Shown here piece after piece: positions 1 to 9,485 of a DNA stretch of 28,520 nucleotides (positions are counted from its first letter, which is position 1; each line of letters starts with the position of its first letter). The position numbers were made by a program, and so were the translations under genes. The DNA is taken from NCBI GenBank assembly GCA_026994735.1, contig JALWQD010000074.1, forward strand, positions 1-28,520. Direction: 5' to 3'. The DNA is from Gammaproteobacteria bacterium. Lineage in GTDB: Bacteria > Pseudomonadota > Gammaproteobacteria > SZUA-140. Below the pieces are notes generated by a model. It did no database searches. It saw nothing but the letters and a program-made list of their open reading frames with translations, and was not told where the DNA came from.

Positions 1-1
1 T

Positions 2-1306
2 GAAACTCTCGGCCTGTCGGCCGAAATTCTGCGCGCTATCTCTGAACAGGGATATAACAAACCAACCCCGGTCCAGAGCCAGGCCATTCCGGTCATTCTT
101 GCCGGTAATGATGTCCTTGCCGGTGCTCAGACAGGTACAGGCAAAACGGCCGGTTTTACACTGCCTATTCTGCAACGTCTGCAAAGCCGCGAGCGTCAAA
201 GCGGTGCCCGAAAACAGTCGCCCAGGGCCTTGATTCTGACGCCAACCCGCGAGCTGGCCGCTCAGGTCGGTGAAAGCGTCCAGACCTACGGCAGGCATCT
301 GCCGATGAAGTCGACAGTGATCTTCGGTGGCGTCAAAATCAACCCACAAATTGACCGCCTGCGTCGTGGCATCGACATCCTAATCGCTACCCCGGGCCGT
401 TTACTCGATCATGCCCAGCAACGCACCGTTGATCTCTCACAGATCGAAATTCTCGTCCTTGACGAAGCGGATCGCATGCTCGACATGGGATTTATCCACG
501 ATATCCGCCGCTTGCTGGCCTTGCTGCCAAAGAATGACAAGCGCCAGAACCTTCTCTTTTCGGCCACCTTTTCGGCAGAGATAAAGACACTTGCCAAAGG
601 TTTGCTCAATGACCCTCAATTGATCGAAGTTGAGCGCAACAACAGCACCGCTGCCCGCATCTCCCAACTGATACATCCAGTTGACAAAGGTCGCAAACGC
701 GAACTATTAAGTGCCCTCATTGGCGCCGGTAACTGGCACCAGGTACTGGTTTTTACGCGCACTAAACACGGCGCCAATCGTCTCGCGGAGCAACTGGGCA
801 AAGACGGCCTGACTGCCGCCGCTATTCATGGCAATAAAAGCCAGGGAGCCCGTACGCGCGCCCTCGCCGACTTCAAAAAAGGCACTGTCCGGGTGCTTGT
901 CGCCACTGATATTGCCGCTCGGGGTCTGGATATTGACCAGCTCCCTCATGTCGTCAACTTTGAACTACCGAACATCCCCGAGGATTATGTCCACCGGATC
1001 GGTAGAACTGGTCGTGCTGGCAATGAAGGCCAGGCAATCTCTCTCGTCTGCGTTGATGAACTCAAACTGTTACGTGATATCGAACGACTGCTGAAGTCTG
1101 AATTGCCGAAGGAAATATTAACCGGATATGAACCCGACCCCAGCATTAAGGCTGAGCCGATTCAGAAAGGGCGTCAAGCCCGCCCGTCAGCACGTCGCGG
1201 CCCACGTCAGAATAACCGGGCCAACGGCAATCGCGCCAGCACGAAACCTGCTGCAGCACGCAGCCGTGGTCGCCGCCAATCATCCCGACGCGCCCACGCT
1301 GGCTAA
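2..1306 (+). CDS. rhlE: ATP-dependent DEAD-box RNA helicase RhlE, 5' end cut off by the window
   Basis: The protein unwinds RNA duplexes using ATP; RhlE-type helicases act in ribosome assembly and mRNA turnover in the cytoplasm. Reading in frame from base 2 gives 434 residues that already start in the family's N-terminal motif, so only about 3-5 codons are missing upstream. Visible motifs in order, numbered from the first visible residue: Q motif (GYNKPTPVQ, about 17-25), Walker A AQTGTGKT (42-49), PTRELAAQ, TPGR, DEAD (154-157), SAT, and motif VI HRIGRTGR. The last 60 or so residues form an Arg/Ala/Asn-rich basic tail typical of RhlE and thought to bind RNA. An ATG- or TTG-started frame inside (for example at 230) would delete the Walker A motif and is not the real start. 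The gene is convergent with sucD and ends just before a strong terminator. Confidence 0.95.
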   Translation, partial: ETLGLSAEILRAISEQGYNKPTPVQSQAIPVILAGNDVLAGAQTGTGKTAGFTLPILQRLQSRERQSGARKQSPRALILTPTRELAAQVGESVQTYGRHLPMKSTVIFGGVKINPQIDRLRRGIDILIATPGRLLDHAQQRTVDLSQIEILVLDEADRMLDMGFIHDIRRLLALLPKNDKRQNLLFSATFSAEIKTLAKGLLNDPQLIEVERNNSTAARISQLIHPVDKGRKRELLSALIGAGNWHQVLVFTRTKHGANRLAEQLGKDGLTAAAIHGNKSQGARTRALADFKKGTVRVLVATDIAARGLDIDQLPHVVNFELPNIPEDYVHRIGRTGRAGNEGQAISLVCVDELKLLRDIERLLKSELPKEILTGYEPDPSIKAEPIQKGRQARPSARRGPRQNNRANGNRASTKPAAARSRGRRQSSRRAHAG

Positions 1307-1332
1307 CTTTCCTGTCTTTCCGGAATGAGACG

Positions 1333-1359
1333 AAGGGCCCCATTTCCGGGGCCCTTTTT
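1333..1359 (+). terminator. Rho-independent terminator of rhlE
   Basis: A perfect 9-bp GC-rich stem (AAGGGCCCC at 1333-1341, GGGGCCCTT at 1348-1356) closes a 6-base loop and runs into TTTTT (1355-1359). It lies 27 bases after the rhlE stop. No T-run follows the hairpin on the opposite strand, so it should act only on + strand transcripts. Confidence 0.92.
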
Positions 1360-1518
1360 ATTGCCCCTGACGCTACAGACAGCGGAAACACAAGCACATC
1401 GAATAACTTGCACGGAGATCAAGAACAATAAAAAAATACTGGCATACTGTTTGGCAGACGTAGGTGAGCATTTTGAAAACCGTCACACGAAGACAAGATA
1501 GCCAGGCAACTTACGTTT

Positions 1519-2385
1519 TTAGAGCACCTCAAGAAGTCGTTCAGCCATTGCTGCGGGCGAGCGTACAGTCGCCACACCAGCCGCTTCCAGGGCCAGGTAC
1601 TTTTCTTCGGCTGTACCCTGGCCAGCGGCAATAATGGCCCCGGCATGGCCCATTCGTTTTCCGGCCGGTGCTGTGACACCGGCAATATAAGCGACCACGG
1701 GCTTGCTGACATGGGTACGGATAAAATCAGCAGCTTCTTCTTCGGCAGTGCCACCGATCTCACCGACCATAACAATGGCCTCAGTCTGGTCATCAGCCTC
1801 AAACCAGCCTAAACAATCGATGAAATTTGTCCCCGGCAGTGGATCTCCACCGATGCCGACACAGGTACTCTGCCCAAGTCCGGCATCGCTGGTTTGCTTG
1901 ACCGCTTCGTAGGTCAGCGTCCCCGAACGAGAAACAATACCAATACGGCCAGGGCGATGGATAGCGGCAGGCATAATGCCAATTTTGCACTCACCCGGGG
2001 TAATCACACCGGGGCAATTTGGTCCGATCAAGGTAACCCCGGCATCATGGACAACCTCATTTACCAGCAACATATCCAATGTCGGAATACCTTCAGTGAT
2101 GCAAACAATCAGCCTTAGACCGGCTGCAACGGCTTCAAGAATAGCATCTTTACAAAAGGCTGCCGGAACATAAATCATCGTCGCATCGGCAGCCGTTTCC
2201 GCAACGGCATCACGTACCGTATCAAAAACGGGTCTGTCGAGATGCCGTTGACCGCCTTTACCTGGCGTCACGCCACCGACCAGCTGACTGCCATAAGCAA
2301 TCGCCTGTTCGGAATGAAAAGTGCCCTGTTTACCGGTGAACCCCTGACAAATCACCCGCGTCGACTTGTTGACAAGAATACTCAT
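1519..2385 (-). CDS. sucD: Succinyl-CoA synthetase (ADP-forming) alpha subunit
   Basis: SucD forms the catalytic alpha subunit that, with SucC, converts succinyl-CoA and ADP/GDP to succinate, CoA and ATP/GTP in the TCA cycle. Its 288 residues match the usual 288-290. An N-terminal CoA-binding Rossmann fold contains QGFTGKQGTFHS (14-25). The phosphorylated active-site histidine is His247 in GKRMGHAGA, and GPNCPG (121-126) is also conserved. The start overlaps the sucC stop in an ATGA motif, with a G-rich ribosome binding site inside the end of sucC, so the two subunits are translationally coupled. It is the last gene of the suc operon. I found no convincing terminator in the 212 bases to rhlE on this strand. 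Confidence 0.96.
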   Translation of the reverse strand: MSILVNKSTRVICQGFTGKQGTFHSEQAIAYGSQLVGGVTPGKGGQRHLDRPVFDTVRDAVAETAADATMIYVPAAFCKDAILEAVAAGLRLIVCITEGIPTLDMLLVNEVVHDAGVTLIGPNCPGVITPGECKIGIMPAAIHRPGRIGIVSRSGTLTYEAVKQTSDAGLGQSTCVGIGGDPLPGTNFIDCLGWFEADDQTEAIVMVGEIGGTAEEEAADFIRTHVSKPVVAYIAGVTAPAGKRMGHAGAIIAAGQGTAEEKYLALEAAGVATVRSPAAMAERLLEVL

Positions 2386-3551
2386 GTCACCCCCCCGACA
2401 GCAGCAACAATCGCTTTTGCCGCTTGCGAGAGACCTGCTACGGCCTGAATTTGCAGGCCGCTGGGTTCAAGTAACTGGCGGCCACGCTCAGCATTCGTGC
2501 CTTCGAGGCGGACAACAACAGGGAGCGTTACACCCACTTCCTCTACAGCGGCAATAATGCCTTCGGCGATCAAATCACAGCGCACAATACCCCCAAAAAT
2601 GTTGACCAGAATGCCGCGCACCTGATCATCGGAGAGAATAATCTTGAAGGCTTCAGCCACCCGTTCTTTGGTCGCCGTCCCGCCAACATCGAGAAAATTC
2701 GCCGGTTCACCGCCAACAAGCTTGATCAAATCCATCGTCGCCATGGCCAGTCCGGCACCATTGACCATGCAACCGATATTGCCATCAAGGGCGATATAAT
2801 TCAGCTGCCACTGATTGGCTTCAACCTCACGCGGATCTTCCTGGCGCAGATCGCGCAGGGCAAGCAAATCGGAATGGCGGTAAAGTGCGTTATCATCAAT
2901 ATTCACCTTCGCATCGAGACAAAGCAGTTCACCACTCTCGCTGACAGCGAGTGGGTTAATCTCAACCAGGGCCAAATCCTCGGCTATGAATAATTGCCCC
3001 AGGCCCAACAACAATTGACTGAAAACGGATACCTGCTTACCCGACAGGCCGAGAGAAAAAGCCAGTTCTCGGCATTGGTAGGGCTGTAAACCAACACGCG
3101 GGTCAACAATGGTTTTAAGGATTTTTTCGGGTGTTTGAGCGGCTACCTTCTCGATCTCCACTCCCCCTTCCGTCGATGCCATAACAACCACGCGCGAACG
3201 CGAACGATCGATGACGACACCAAGGTATAATTCACGCGCAATCGCCAGGGGAGGCTCAATCAGCACTTCATTCACCGGCTTACCTGCCGGACCGCTTTGG
3301 TAGGTCACCAAGGGCTGTGCCAGTAATTGCTTGACATAAGCAATGGCTGCCGCCTGATCATCAACAAGCCGAACACCACCCGCCTTACCACGGCCTCCTG
3401 TATGCGCCTGTGCCTTGATAATCCAGCGATCGCCAGCCACTTCTGCCAGCGCCGCCGGTACTTGCTCGGCCGTTTGAACGACAGCCCGGGCGGGCACGGG
3501 CAAACCATAACGGGCAAATAATGCCTTTCCCTGATACTCATGAAGATTCAT
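2382..3551 (-). CDS. sucC: Succinyl-CoA synthetase (ADP-forming) beta subunit
   Basis: SucC supplies the ATP-grasp nucleotide-binding site and the succinate site of succinyl-CoA synthetase. Its 389 residues compare with 388 in E. coli. The start MNLHEYQGKALFARYGLPVP is the classic family N-terminus. Further markers are KAQAHTGGRGKAGG (about 46-59), the metal-binding VEINPLAV, and NIFGGIVRCD near the C-terminal region that contacts the alpha-subunit phosphohistidine loop. An AGGGG ribosome binding site sits 7 bases before the ATG. It lies 81 bases downstream of lpd and overlaps sucD by 4 bases. Nothing appears missing or truncated. Confidence 0.96.
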   Translation of the reverse strand: MNLHEYQGKALFARYGLPVPARAVVQTAEQVPAALAEVAGDRWIIKAQAHTGGRGKAGGVRLVDDQAAAIAYVKQLLAQPLVTYQSGPAGKPVNEVLIEPPLAIARELYLGVVIDRSRSRVVVMASTEGGVEIEKVAAQTPEKILKTIVDPRVGLQPYQCRELAFSLGLSGKQVSVFSQLLLGLGQLFIAEDLALVEINPLAVSESGELLCLDAKVNIDDNALYRHSDLLALRDLRQEDPREVEANQWQLNYIALDGNIGCMVNGAGLAMATMDLIKLVGGEPANFLDVGGTATKERVAEAFKIILSDDQVRGILVNIFGGIVRCDLIAEGIIAAVEEVGVTLPVVVRLEGTNAERGRQLLEPSGLQIQAVAGLSQAAKAIVAAVGGVT

Positions 3552-3632
3552 TGCTGCCCCTTTCTCTTGTTATCTGCTGGCAGGGAATATCATCATAAAT
3601 TACCGTTACTATAAACCGCCTAGAAGGTTTTT

Positions 3633-5069
3633 TCATGGTCGCCTTGAGCGTCCTTTATGAATCGCCAGGCCATTCACATCCATGGCCGCTTCGTGAAGAA
3701 CCTCGGAGAGACTGGGATGCGCAAAAACCGTCATCGCCAAATCTTCACTGCTGCCCTGAAATTGCATCGCAATAACCGCTTCGGCAATCAATTCAGAGCA
3801 ATGATTGCCGATCATATGAACACCGAGTATGCGATCTGTATGGACATCGGCAAGTATTTTGACCAGTCCACGGGTATCACCCATAGCCATTGCCCGGCCA
3901 CTGGCAGCATAGGGAAAACTGCCTACACGGAAGTCTGTCCCGGCAGCTTTAAGCTGCGCCTCATTCTTGCCTACCCAAGCAATTTCGGGTTGGGTATAAA
4001 GGACGCTGGGGATGGTCTCGTAATCGACCCAGGCTTGCTTGCCAGCAATCACCTCGGCGACCATGATGCCCTCTTCCGAACCCTTGTGTGCCAACATGGG
4101 CCCGCGGACAAGATCGCCTATGGCATAGACCCCGGGTTGATTGGTGCGACAATGGTCATCGACGATAACCTGTCCCCGACGCCCCATCGCCAACGGGCAG
4201 TCACTGGCAAAAAGATGATCACTATTAGCTTCTCGGCCAACGGCAACGATCAAACGATCAAAGCGTTCCTGGTGTGTGCCATCCGCGTCCTGATAGTCAA
4301 CAATCACGCCATCATCACGGGTCGTCGACGTTACCCGTGCGCCAAGGCGAATATCCAGCCCCTGTTCCGTAAAAAAACGCAGCCCGTCATTCGCAATCTG
4401 GCTATCCGCCATGGCAAGAAACTCATCCTGCGCCTCGAGCAACACCACATCGGAGCCGAGACGCCGCCAGACACTACCTAGCTCAAGGCCAATCACGCCA
4501 GCACCGATGATGCCCAGTCTCTGCGGCACCTCGGAAAATGATAGGGCGGCTGCTGAGTCGACAATCTGCTCACCATCGAGGGGCGCCACGGCAAGATCGA
4601 CAGGCCGTGATCCTGTTGCCAGGATAACGTTTTCGCTGTCAATAAAATAATGCTCGGCACCGTCTACAGGCATCACTTCTACTCGCCGACCGCTATGCAG
4701 GCAGGCACGAGCACTGATCATCTTGACGTCATTCGACTTCAGCAAGCTGGTGACGCCTTGATTGAGTCCACGAACAATACGCCGCTTGCGCGCCAACATT
4801 GCTGACAAATCCAGTGTCACCTTGCCGGAAAGCCCATGATCAGAAAACTCCTCGCGACTACGTTCAAGTAATTCAGAGGATTCAAGCAGTGCTTTCGACG
4901 GAATACAGCCGACATTCAGGCAAGTGCCGCCGGGAGCCGGCTGTCCTTTTTCATCCAGCCAGTCATCAATACACGCTGTTTTCAGGCCCAATTGAGCCGA
5001 GCGTATCGCGGCAACATAACCCGCCGGTCCGGCACCGATGACTACAACATCAAACTGATCTGCCATCAT
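3633..5069 (-). CDS. lpd: Dihydrolipoyl dehydrogenase, E3 of the 2-oxoglutarate dehydrogenase complex
   Basis: E3 reoxidises dihydrolipoamide on the E2 subunit and passes electrons through FAD to NAD+. The 478-residue protein has the FAD-binding GAGPAG (12-17), the redox-active disulfide Cys50/Cys55 in GGTCLNVGCIPSKA, a second Rossmann motif GAGVIGLELGS for NAD, the second FAD contact YAIGDLVRGPMLAHKG, and the catalytic pair His451/Glu456 in HPSLSEVLHE. Its position between sucB and sucC resembles the LpdG arrangement of Pseudomonas, which serves 2-oxoglutarate dehydrogenase. Two adjacent ATGs exist (5069 and 5066). A GAGG ribosome binding site is better spaced for the second, so the true product may be one residue shorter. 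Confidence 0.95.
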   Translation of the reverse strand: MMADQFDVVVIGAGPAGYVAAIRSAQLGLKTACIDDWLDEKGQPAPGGTCLNVGCIPSKALLESSELLERSREEFSDHGLSGKVTLDLSAMLARKRRIVRGLNQGVTSLLKSNDVKMISARACLHSGRRVEVMPVDGAEHYFIDSENVILATGSRPVDLAVAPLDGEQIVDSAAALSFSEVPQRLGIIGAGVIGLELGSVWRRLGSDVVLLEAQDEFLAMADSQIANDGLRFFTEQGLDIRLGARVTSTTRDDGVIVDYQDADGTHQERFDRLIVAVGREANSDHLFASDCPLAMGRRGQVIVDDHCRTNQPGVYAIGDLVRGPMLAHKGSEEGIMVAEVIAGKQAWVDYETIPSVLYTQPEIAWVGKNEAQLKAAGTDFRVGSFPYAASGRAMAMGDTRGLVKILADVHTDRILGVHMIGNHCSELIAEAVIAMQFQGSSEDLAMTVFAHPSLSEVLHEAAMDVNGLAIHKGRSRRP

Positions 5070-5160
5070 TCCCTCTCATGATTTCGGGGCACTTTACAAT
5101 GCCTTCCAGTCATCTGCGTCAATGAATCCTCACCGGCTGCTGAAGACACTTGCCGACGTC

Positions 5161-6399
5161 TCAGATTTCAAGCAACATCCGCGCCGGGTCTTCCAACAGC
5201 TGCTTGATGTGAACCAGGAACTGCACTGCTCCACGTCCGTCGATAAGACGGTGATCATAGGACAGGGCGACATACATCATCGGCCGAACAACAATTTCAT
5301 CAGCAATCACTACGGCACGCTTTTCAATCTTGTGCATGCCGAGAATGGCACTCTGAGGGGGATTAATAATCGGTGTTGACAGCAGAGAACCGAAAACGCC
5401 ACCATTGGTGATCGTGAAGGTGCCGCCAGTCATCTCTTCAATATCCAGTCGCCCTTCATTGGCTCGACTGGCAAAATCCGTGATTTGCTGCTCTGTCACC
5501 GCCATTGTCATTTGGTCAGTATCACGCAGCACGGGCACAACGAGCCCACGCGCCGATGCCACGGCAATACCGATATCGTAATAGCCATGGTAAACAATTT
5601 CGTCGCCATCAATAGAGGCATTGATATCGGGAAAGTGTTTCAAGGCATCGGTAACTGCTTTGACAAAAAAAGACATGAAGCCCAGACGCGCCGCATGACG
5701 TTGCTCGAATTGTTTGCGGTAACGCTGTCGTAAATCAATGACCGCCTGCATGTCGATTTCATTAAACGTCGTCAGGATGGCGGCACTTTGCTGAGCATCC
5801 AGCAGACGGTCGGCAATCACTGCCCGCAAGCGGCTCATGGGCTCGCGTTTTTCCGGCCGGTTGCCCCCCGGAAAAGCATAGACAGGTGAGCTGACAGGCC
5901 CCTCTTTTTGTCCTTCATTAACCATCACGGCCGGCGGCTGCTGGTCAAGAAAACGGATAACATCGTCCTTGAGGATACGCCCCCCTTGTCCGCTGCCAAC
6001 AATATCAGCAACATCCAGCTGCTGTTCGGCAATCAAGCGACGTGCTGAAGGTGTTACCAGGCGCGCTTCATCAGTGGCTGCGGCTTCTGTCACTGCCGCA
6101 ACCGTACTGTCTTTTGTAGCAATAGCAGGCTTTACCATCGCAGCCACGGTTTTCTTTACCTCACCCGCTTGCAAGGCTGCCAGCGGCTGCCCCGACTTAA
6201 CGATGCTGCCTTCGTCGGCAAATATCTGCACTAACTTTCCAGCACTCGGAGCAGGTACTTCAAAAACGACCTTATCGGTTTCAATGTCGGCGACAATCTC
6301 ATCACGGCCCACGTCATCACCCGGCCGTTTATGCCAGCAAACGACTTTCCCGTCTTTAACCGACTCGGGAAAACTCGGCACCTTGATTTCAATCGTCAT
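5161..6399 (-). CDS. sucB: Dihydrolipoyllysine succinyltransferase, E2 of the 2-oxoglutarate dehydrogenase complex
   Basis: E2 is the core of the complex: its lipoyl arm collects the succinyl group from E1 and transfers it to CoA. Domains in the 412-residue protein are one lipoyl domain (about 1-76, lipoylated Lys43 in IETDKVVFEVPAP), an Ala/Val/Thr-rich linker, the peripheral subunit-binding domain that holds E1 and E3 (about 113-150, TPSARRLIAEQQLD), and the acyltransferase domain with catalytic His383 and Asp387 in SYDHRLIDGRG. One lipoyl domain and this length fit succinyltransferase rather than the multi-lipoyl acetyltransferase. A GGAGG site lies 8 bases before the ATG. The gap to sucA is 153 bases, rather long for this operon. 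Confidence 0.95.
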   Translation of the reverse strand: MTIEIKVPSFPESVKDGKVVCWHKRPGDDVGRDEIVADIETDKVVFEVPAPSAGKLVQIFADEGSIVKSGQPLAALQAGEVKKTVAAMVKPAIATKDSTVAAVTEAAATDEARLVTPSARRLIAEQQLDVADIVGSGQGGRILKDDVIRFLDQQPPAVMVNEGQKEGPVSSPVYAFPGGNRPEKREPMSRLRAVIADRLLDAQQSAAILTTFNEIDMQAVIDLRQRYRKQFEQRHAARLGFMSFFVKAVTDALKHFPDINASIDGDEIVYHGYYDIGIAVASARGLVVPVLRDTDQMTMAVTEQQITDFASRANEGRLDIEEMTGGTFTITNGGVFGSLLSTPIINPPQSAILGMHKIEKRAVVIADEIVVRPMMYVALSYDHRLIDGRGAVQFLVHIKQLLEDPARMLLEI

Positions 6400-6552
6400 C
6401 TGCCTTCCTCCATGCTGTGGCCGCTGCTGGCCTCTTCTGAGATCTGGATACCGCGAGCGAATTAATCATTGTTAACAAAAAATCGTCGGGCCACTAGAAA
6501 CAATCGCCCGCATGACAACGCATTTGTCGTCAAACTCCCGGATTCAAAACAG

Positions 6553-9408
6553 TCAATCGTCACTATCATCAGAAGTCGATAAAGTAGCGCTTCCCAGCGC
6601 TTCATCAAGCAATTGGCATAATTGGCGAATATGCAACAGTGGATAACCGACAGCGGGAGCGGCAGAGGCCGGTCGCCCGGCATAAATTAGTTGATCATCT
6701 TCTCGCAACAAAGAACGAATATGATGCTGACTGGAATACCAGGCACCCTGATTCATCGGTTCTTCCTGGCACCAGACAATTTCATGCGCCGTACCATATT
6801 GTTCAAGGATACGGGCCAGATCGGCTGTTGGAAAGGGGTAGACCTGTTCAATACGAATAATAGCAACATCCTTACGCGCATCATTTTGACGTTTCTCGAT
6901 CAAATCAAAATAGACCTTGCCGGCACAGAGTACGAGGCGACGAACCTTGCTAACGTCAATGGCCTCAACTTCTGGTATCAGGACACGAAAGCCGCCATGA
7001 GTCATTTCATCGAGACTGCTAACCGAAAGCTTGTGGCGGAGCAAACTTTTCGGCGTCAGTACGATCAGCGGCTTACGGCAATCGATATGCATCTGCCGCC
7101 GTAACATATGAAACATCTGCGCCGGTGTCGTGGGAATACAAATCTGCATATTGTGCTCGGCACAAAGTTGCAGATAGCGTTCCAGTCGCGCCGAAGAATG
7201 TTCCGGCCCCTGCCCCTCATAGCCGTGCGGCAGAAAAACAACAAGGCCACAGAGACGATTCCACTTTTGCTCACCGGCACTGATAAACTGATCGATGACT
7301 ACCTGGGCATTATTGGCGAAGTCACCAAATTGTGATTCCCAAATGACCAGTGTCGCCGGGTCTGTCGTCGCATACCCGTACTCAAAGGCCAATACAGCTT
7401 CCTCGGAGAGCAGGGAATTTGTCACCAGAAAATCCGGCTGGCGAGCGGAAAGATTGCGTAATGGCACATAGACTTCACCATCCTGCATATTATAAACCGT
7501 AGAATGGCGATGAAAAAACGCCCCTCGACCACTATCCTGTCCCGATAAACGAACAGGATAACCTTCATCGAGTAAACTGGCGTACGCAAGGTTTTCGGCA
7601 AAACCCCAGTCGACCGCCATCCCTCCCGCAGCCATCCGCCGACGATCTTCATAGATCTTGTTGACACTGCGATGTAATTCAAAACCATCCGGCAACGCCA
7701 GCAAACGCTCACTGAGCTGCCGCAATTGATCCAGAGAAATCCCTGTCTTGACCAGATCGGAGGGTATTTCACCGTGATATGAACGCCATTTCCAGCCACC
7801 GGTATCCCATGCCGGTGTTGCACTGACCAAATGAGGGGCAACACATTCGCCCCGGTCGAGAGACTGCCGGTATGACTCTTCCCAAGTTGTTGCCCAATCG
7901 CTGTCCACCAGCCCGGCTTGCTGCAAACGAACAGCATAACCTTCACGCACAGTCGGCAAAGAGCGTATACGCTTATACATCATTGGCTGGGTAACCGAAG
8001 GTTCATCGGCTTCGCTGTGTCCGTGGCGGCGATAGCAGACCAGATCAATGACAACATCCTTGCGATAGCGCATACGATAGTCGAGCGCCAACATGGTCAC
8101 GTATGCGACAGCCTCGGGGTCATCACCATTAACATGAAATACGGGCGCATTCACGATCTTGGCCAAATCACTGCAATAAACCGATGACCGGGCATCACGT
8201 TCATTGCTGGTCGTAAAGCCGATTTGATTATCGACAATAATATGTACTGTACCCTTCGTCGAATAACCACGGGATTTGGACATATTGATGGTCTCCATGA
8301 CCACGCCCTGCCCGGAAAAGGAGGCATCGCCATGAATCAGTACGGGAACAACCTGGGCACCGTCACCATCCTGGCGGCGTGCTTGCCGTGCCCTGACAGA
8401 GCCCTCGACAACCGGCGAAACAATTTCAAGATGTGATGGATTAAACGCCAGTGCCAAATGGACAATGCCATTCGGCGTTTCGATATTCGATGAAAAGCCC
8501 TGATGATATTTAACATCACCCGAGCCCTGCGGGCCATCAACCTTGCCCTCAAACTCGAGAAAGAGCTCGGCTGGCGATTTACCCATAATATTGACAAGGA
8601 CATTGAGACGGCCGCGATGAGCCATACCGATAGCCACTTCGCGAACACCCTGTTCAGTGCCGTGACTGATCAAACCATCAAGAATCAGAATCAGTGACTC
8701 GGCACCTTCGAGAGAAAAACGTTTTTGGCCAACATAGCGGCTATGAAGATAACGTTCGAGGGTTTCCGTGGCAATCAGACGCCGCAACAGTTCGCGACGG
8801 TAATCATCACCGGGCTGCCAGCAGGGGTAGCCCACTTCGAGACGCTGCTGTAGCCAGCGCTTTTCCTCTCGATCAGGAATAAACATGTATTCCGAACCAA
8901 TAGAACCGCAGTAAATATGCTGCAGGGCCTCTATCAACTGACGAATCGGAACATTTTTCAGGCCTGCAATCCCTTGCGTTTCACAGGCGCGCTCAAGATC
9001 ATCGTCCTGTAAGCCAAAATATGCGGAGCGTAATTCAGGAATGTCCGCCGACTGCCGTAACATCAACGGATCGATGGCCGCATTTAAATGCCCCAGCTCG
9101 CGGTAAGCAGCGATCAGCTGGCGAACAGCAATTTCACGCCGCAGATGGCTGGCATCTGCAGGCAGCTTTTCTATGGGTGGCAGTGGTTCATGTCGGGGCC
9201 GGGGTCTTTGACGACGATCCTGTTTTGGCGGATCCTGTTCAGATTGTCCTTGCAACAGGGTCTCGAAATACTGCTGCCATTGTCGGTCCAGCAGTTCGGG
9301 ATCACGGCAAAAATCAGCGTAGAGACGTTCGAGATAGGCAAGATTACCCTCTGCCAGGGGTGACTTCATTAGCAAGTCCAGCAAGTCTTCAGGGTGGTTT
9401 TTACTCAT
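6553..9408 (-). CDS. sucA: 2-oxoglutarate dehydrogenase E1 component
   Basis: SucA is the thiamine-diphosphate enzyme that decarboxylates 2-oxoglutarate and succinylates the E2 lipoyl group. At 951 residues it is slightly longer than E. coli SucA (933). Recognisable segments are the N-terminal E2/E3-binding stretch around LERLYADF, the ThDP/Mg region GMAHRGRLNVL and HGDASFSGQGVVMET, the metal-binding DNQIGFTT, CYRRHGHSEADEPS, the transketolase-like pyrimidine domain (SGQDSGRGAFFHRHS), and a C-terminal domain with EEPMNQGAW. The C-terminus ends in a short Ser/Asp-rich tail. Start choice: this ATG is the only one after the upstream stop, but its AAGGAG lies only 2 bases away. It lies 77 bases downstream of the TPR gene, probably in one transcript. 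Confidence 0.96.
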   Translation of the reverse strand: MSKNHPEDLLDLLMKSPLAEGNLAYLERLYADFCRDPELLDRQWQQYFETLLQGQSEQDPPKQDRRQRPRPRHEPLPPIEKLPADASHLRREIAVRQLIAAYRELGHLNAAIDPLMLRQSADIPELRSAYFGLQDDDLERACETQGIAGLKNVPIRQLIEALQHIYCGSIGSEYMFIPDREEKRWLQQRLEVGYPCWQPGDDYRRELLRRLIATETLERYLHSRYVGQKRFSLEGAESLILILDGLISHGTEQGVREVAIGMAHRGRLNVLVNIMGKSPAELFLEFEGKVDGPQGSGDVKYHQGFSSNIETPNGIVHLALAFNPSHLEIVSPVVEGSVRARQARRQDGDGAQVVPVLIHGDASFSGQGVVMETINMSKSRGYSTKGTVHIIVDNQIGFTTSNERDARSSVYCSDLAKIVNAPVFHVNGDDPEAVAYVTMLALDYRMRYRKDVVIDLVCYRRHGHSEADEPSVTQPMMYKRIRSLPTVREGYAVRLQQAGLVDSDWATTWEESYRQSLDRGECVAPHLVSATPAWDTGGWKWRSYHGEIPSDLVKTGISLDQLRQLSERLLALPDGFELHRSVNKIYEDRRRMAAGGMAVDWGFAENLAYASLLDEGYPVRLSGQDSGRGAFFHRHSTVYNMQDGEVYVPLRNLSARQPDFLVTNSLLSEEAVLAFEYGYATTDPATLVIWESQFGDFANNAQVVIDQFISAGEQKWNRLCGLVVFLPHGYEGQGPEHSSARLERYLQLCAEHNMQICIPTTPAQMFHMLRRQMHIDCRKPLIVLTPKSLLRHKLSVSSLDEMTHGGFRVLIPEVEAIDVSKVRRLVLCAGKVYFDLIEKRQNDARKDVAIIRIEQVYPFPTADLARILEQYGTAHEIVWCQEEPMNQGAWYSSQHHIRSLLREDDQLIYAGRPASAAPAVGYPLLHIRQLCQLLDEALGSATLSTSDDSDD

Positions 9409-9410
9409 GA

Positions 9411-9416
9411 CTCCTT
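9411..9416 (-). promoter_or_regulatory. Ribosome binding site of sucA with unusually short spacing
   Basis: A complete AAGGAG lies on the minus strand, separated from the sucA ATG by only two bases (TC). The usual spacing is about 5-9. No better start is in reach: the next ATG is codon 14. Initiation may therefore be inefficient, or coupled to reading from upstream. A tiny frame starting ATG-GTA ends in TGA overlapping the sucA ATG. Confidence 0.5.
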
Positions 9417-9485
9417 AGCCAATGGTCTTACCATCTATGATCGTCTCTTAGCTGGCCGTTTCATAACGACCGGCAGCACCCTGAA

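Noticed and set aside
1428..1460. Seven-A run (T-run on the minus strand) after sucD as a terminator
   Set aside because: The adjacent TGGCA copies are direct, not inverted, repeats, so no stable stem forms.
3657..4481. Long open frame of 274 codons on the + strand opposite lpd
   Set aside because: It is antisense to a highly conserved gene, has no recognisable domain, and its openness follows from the codon usage of lpd.
6477..6510. Hairpin with a T-run between sucA and sucB on the minus strand
   Set aside because: The stem is only 5 bp (CGGGC/GCCCG) with a 14-base loop. Too weak for an intrinsic terminator within an operon whose products are needed together.
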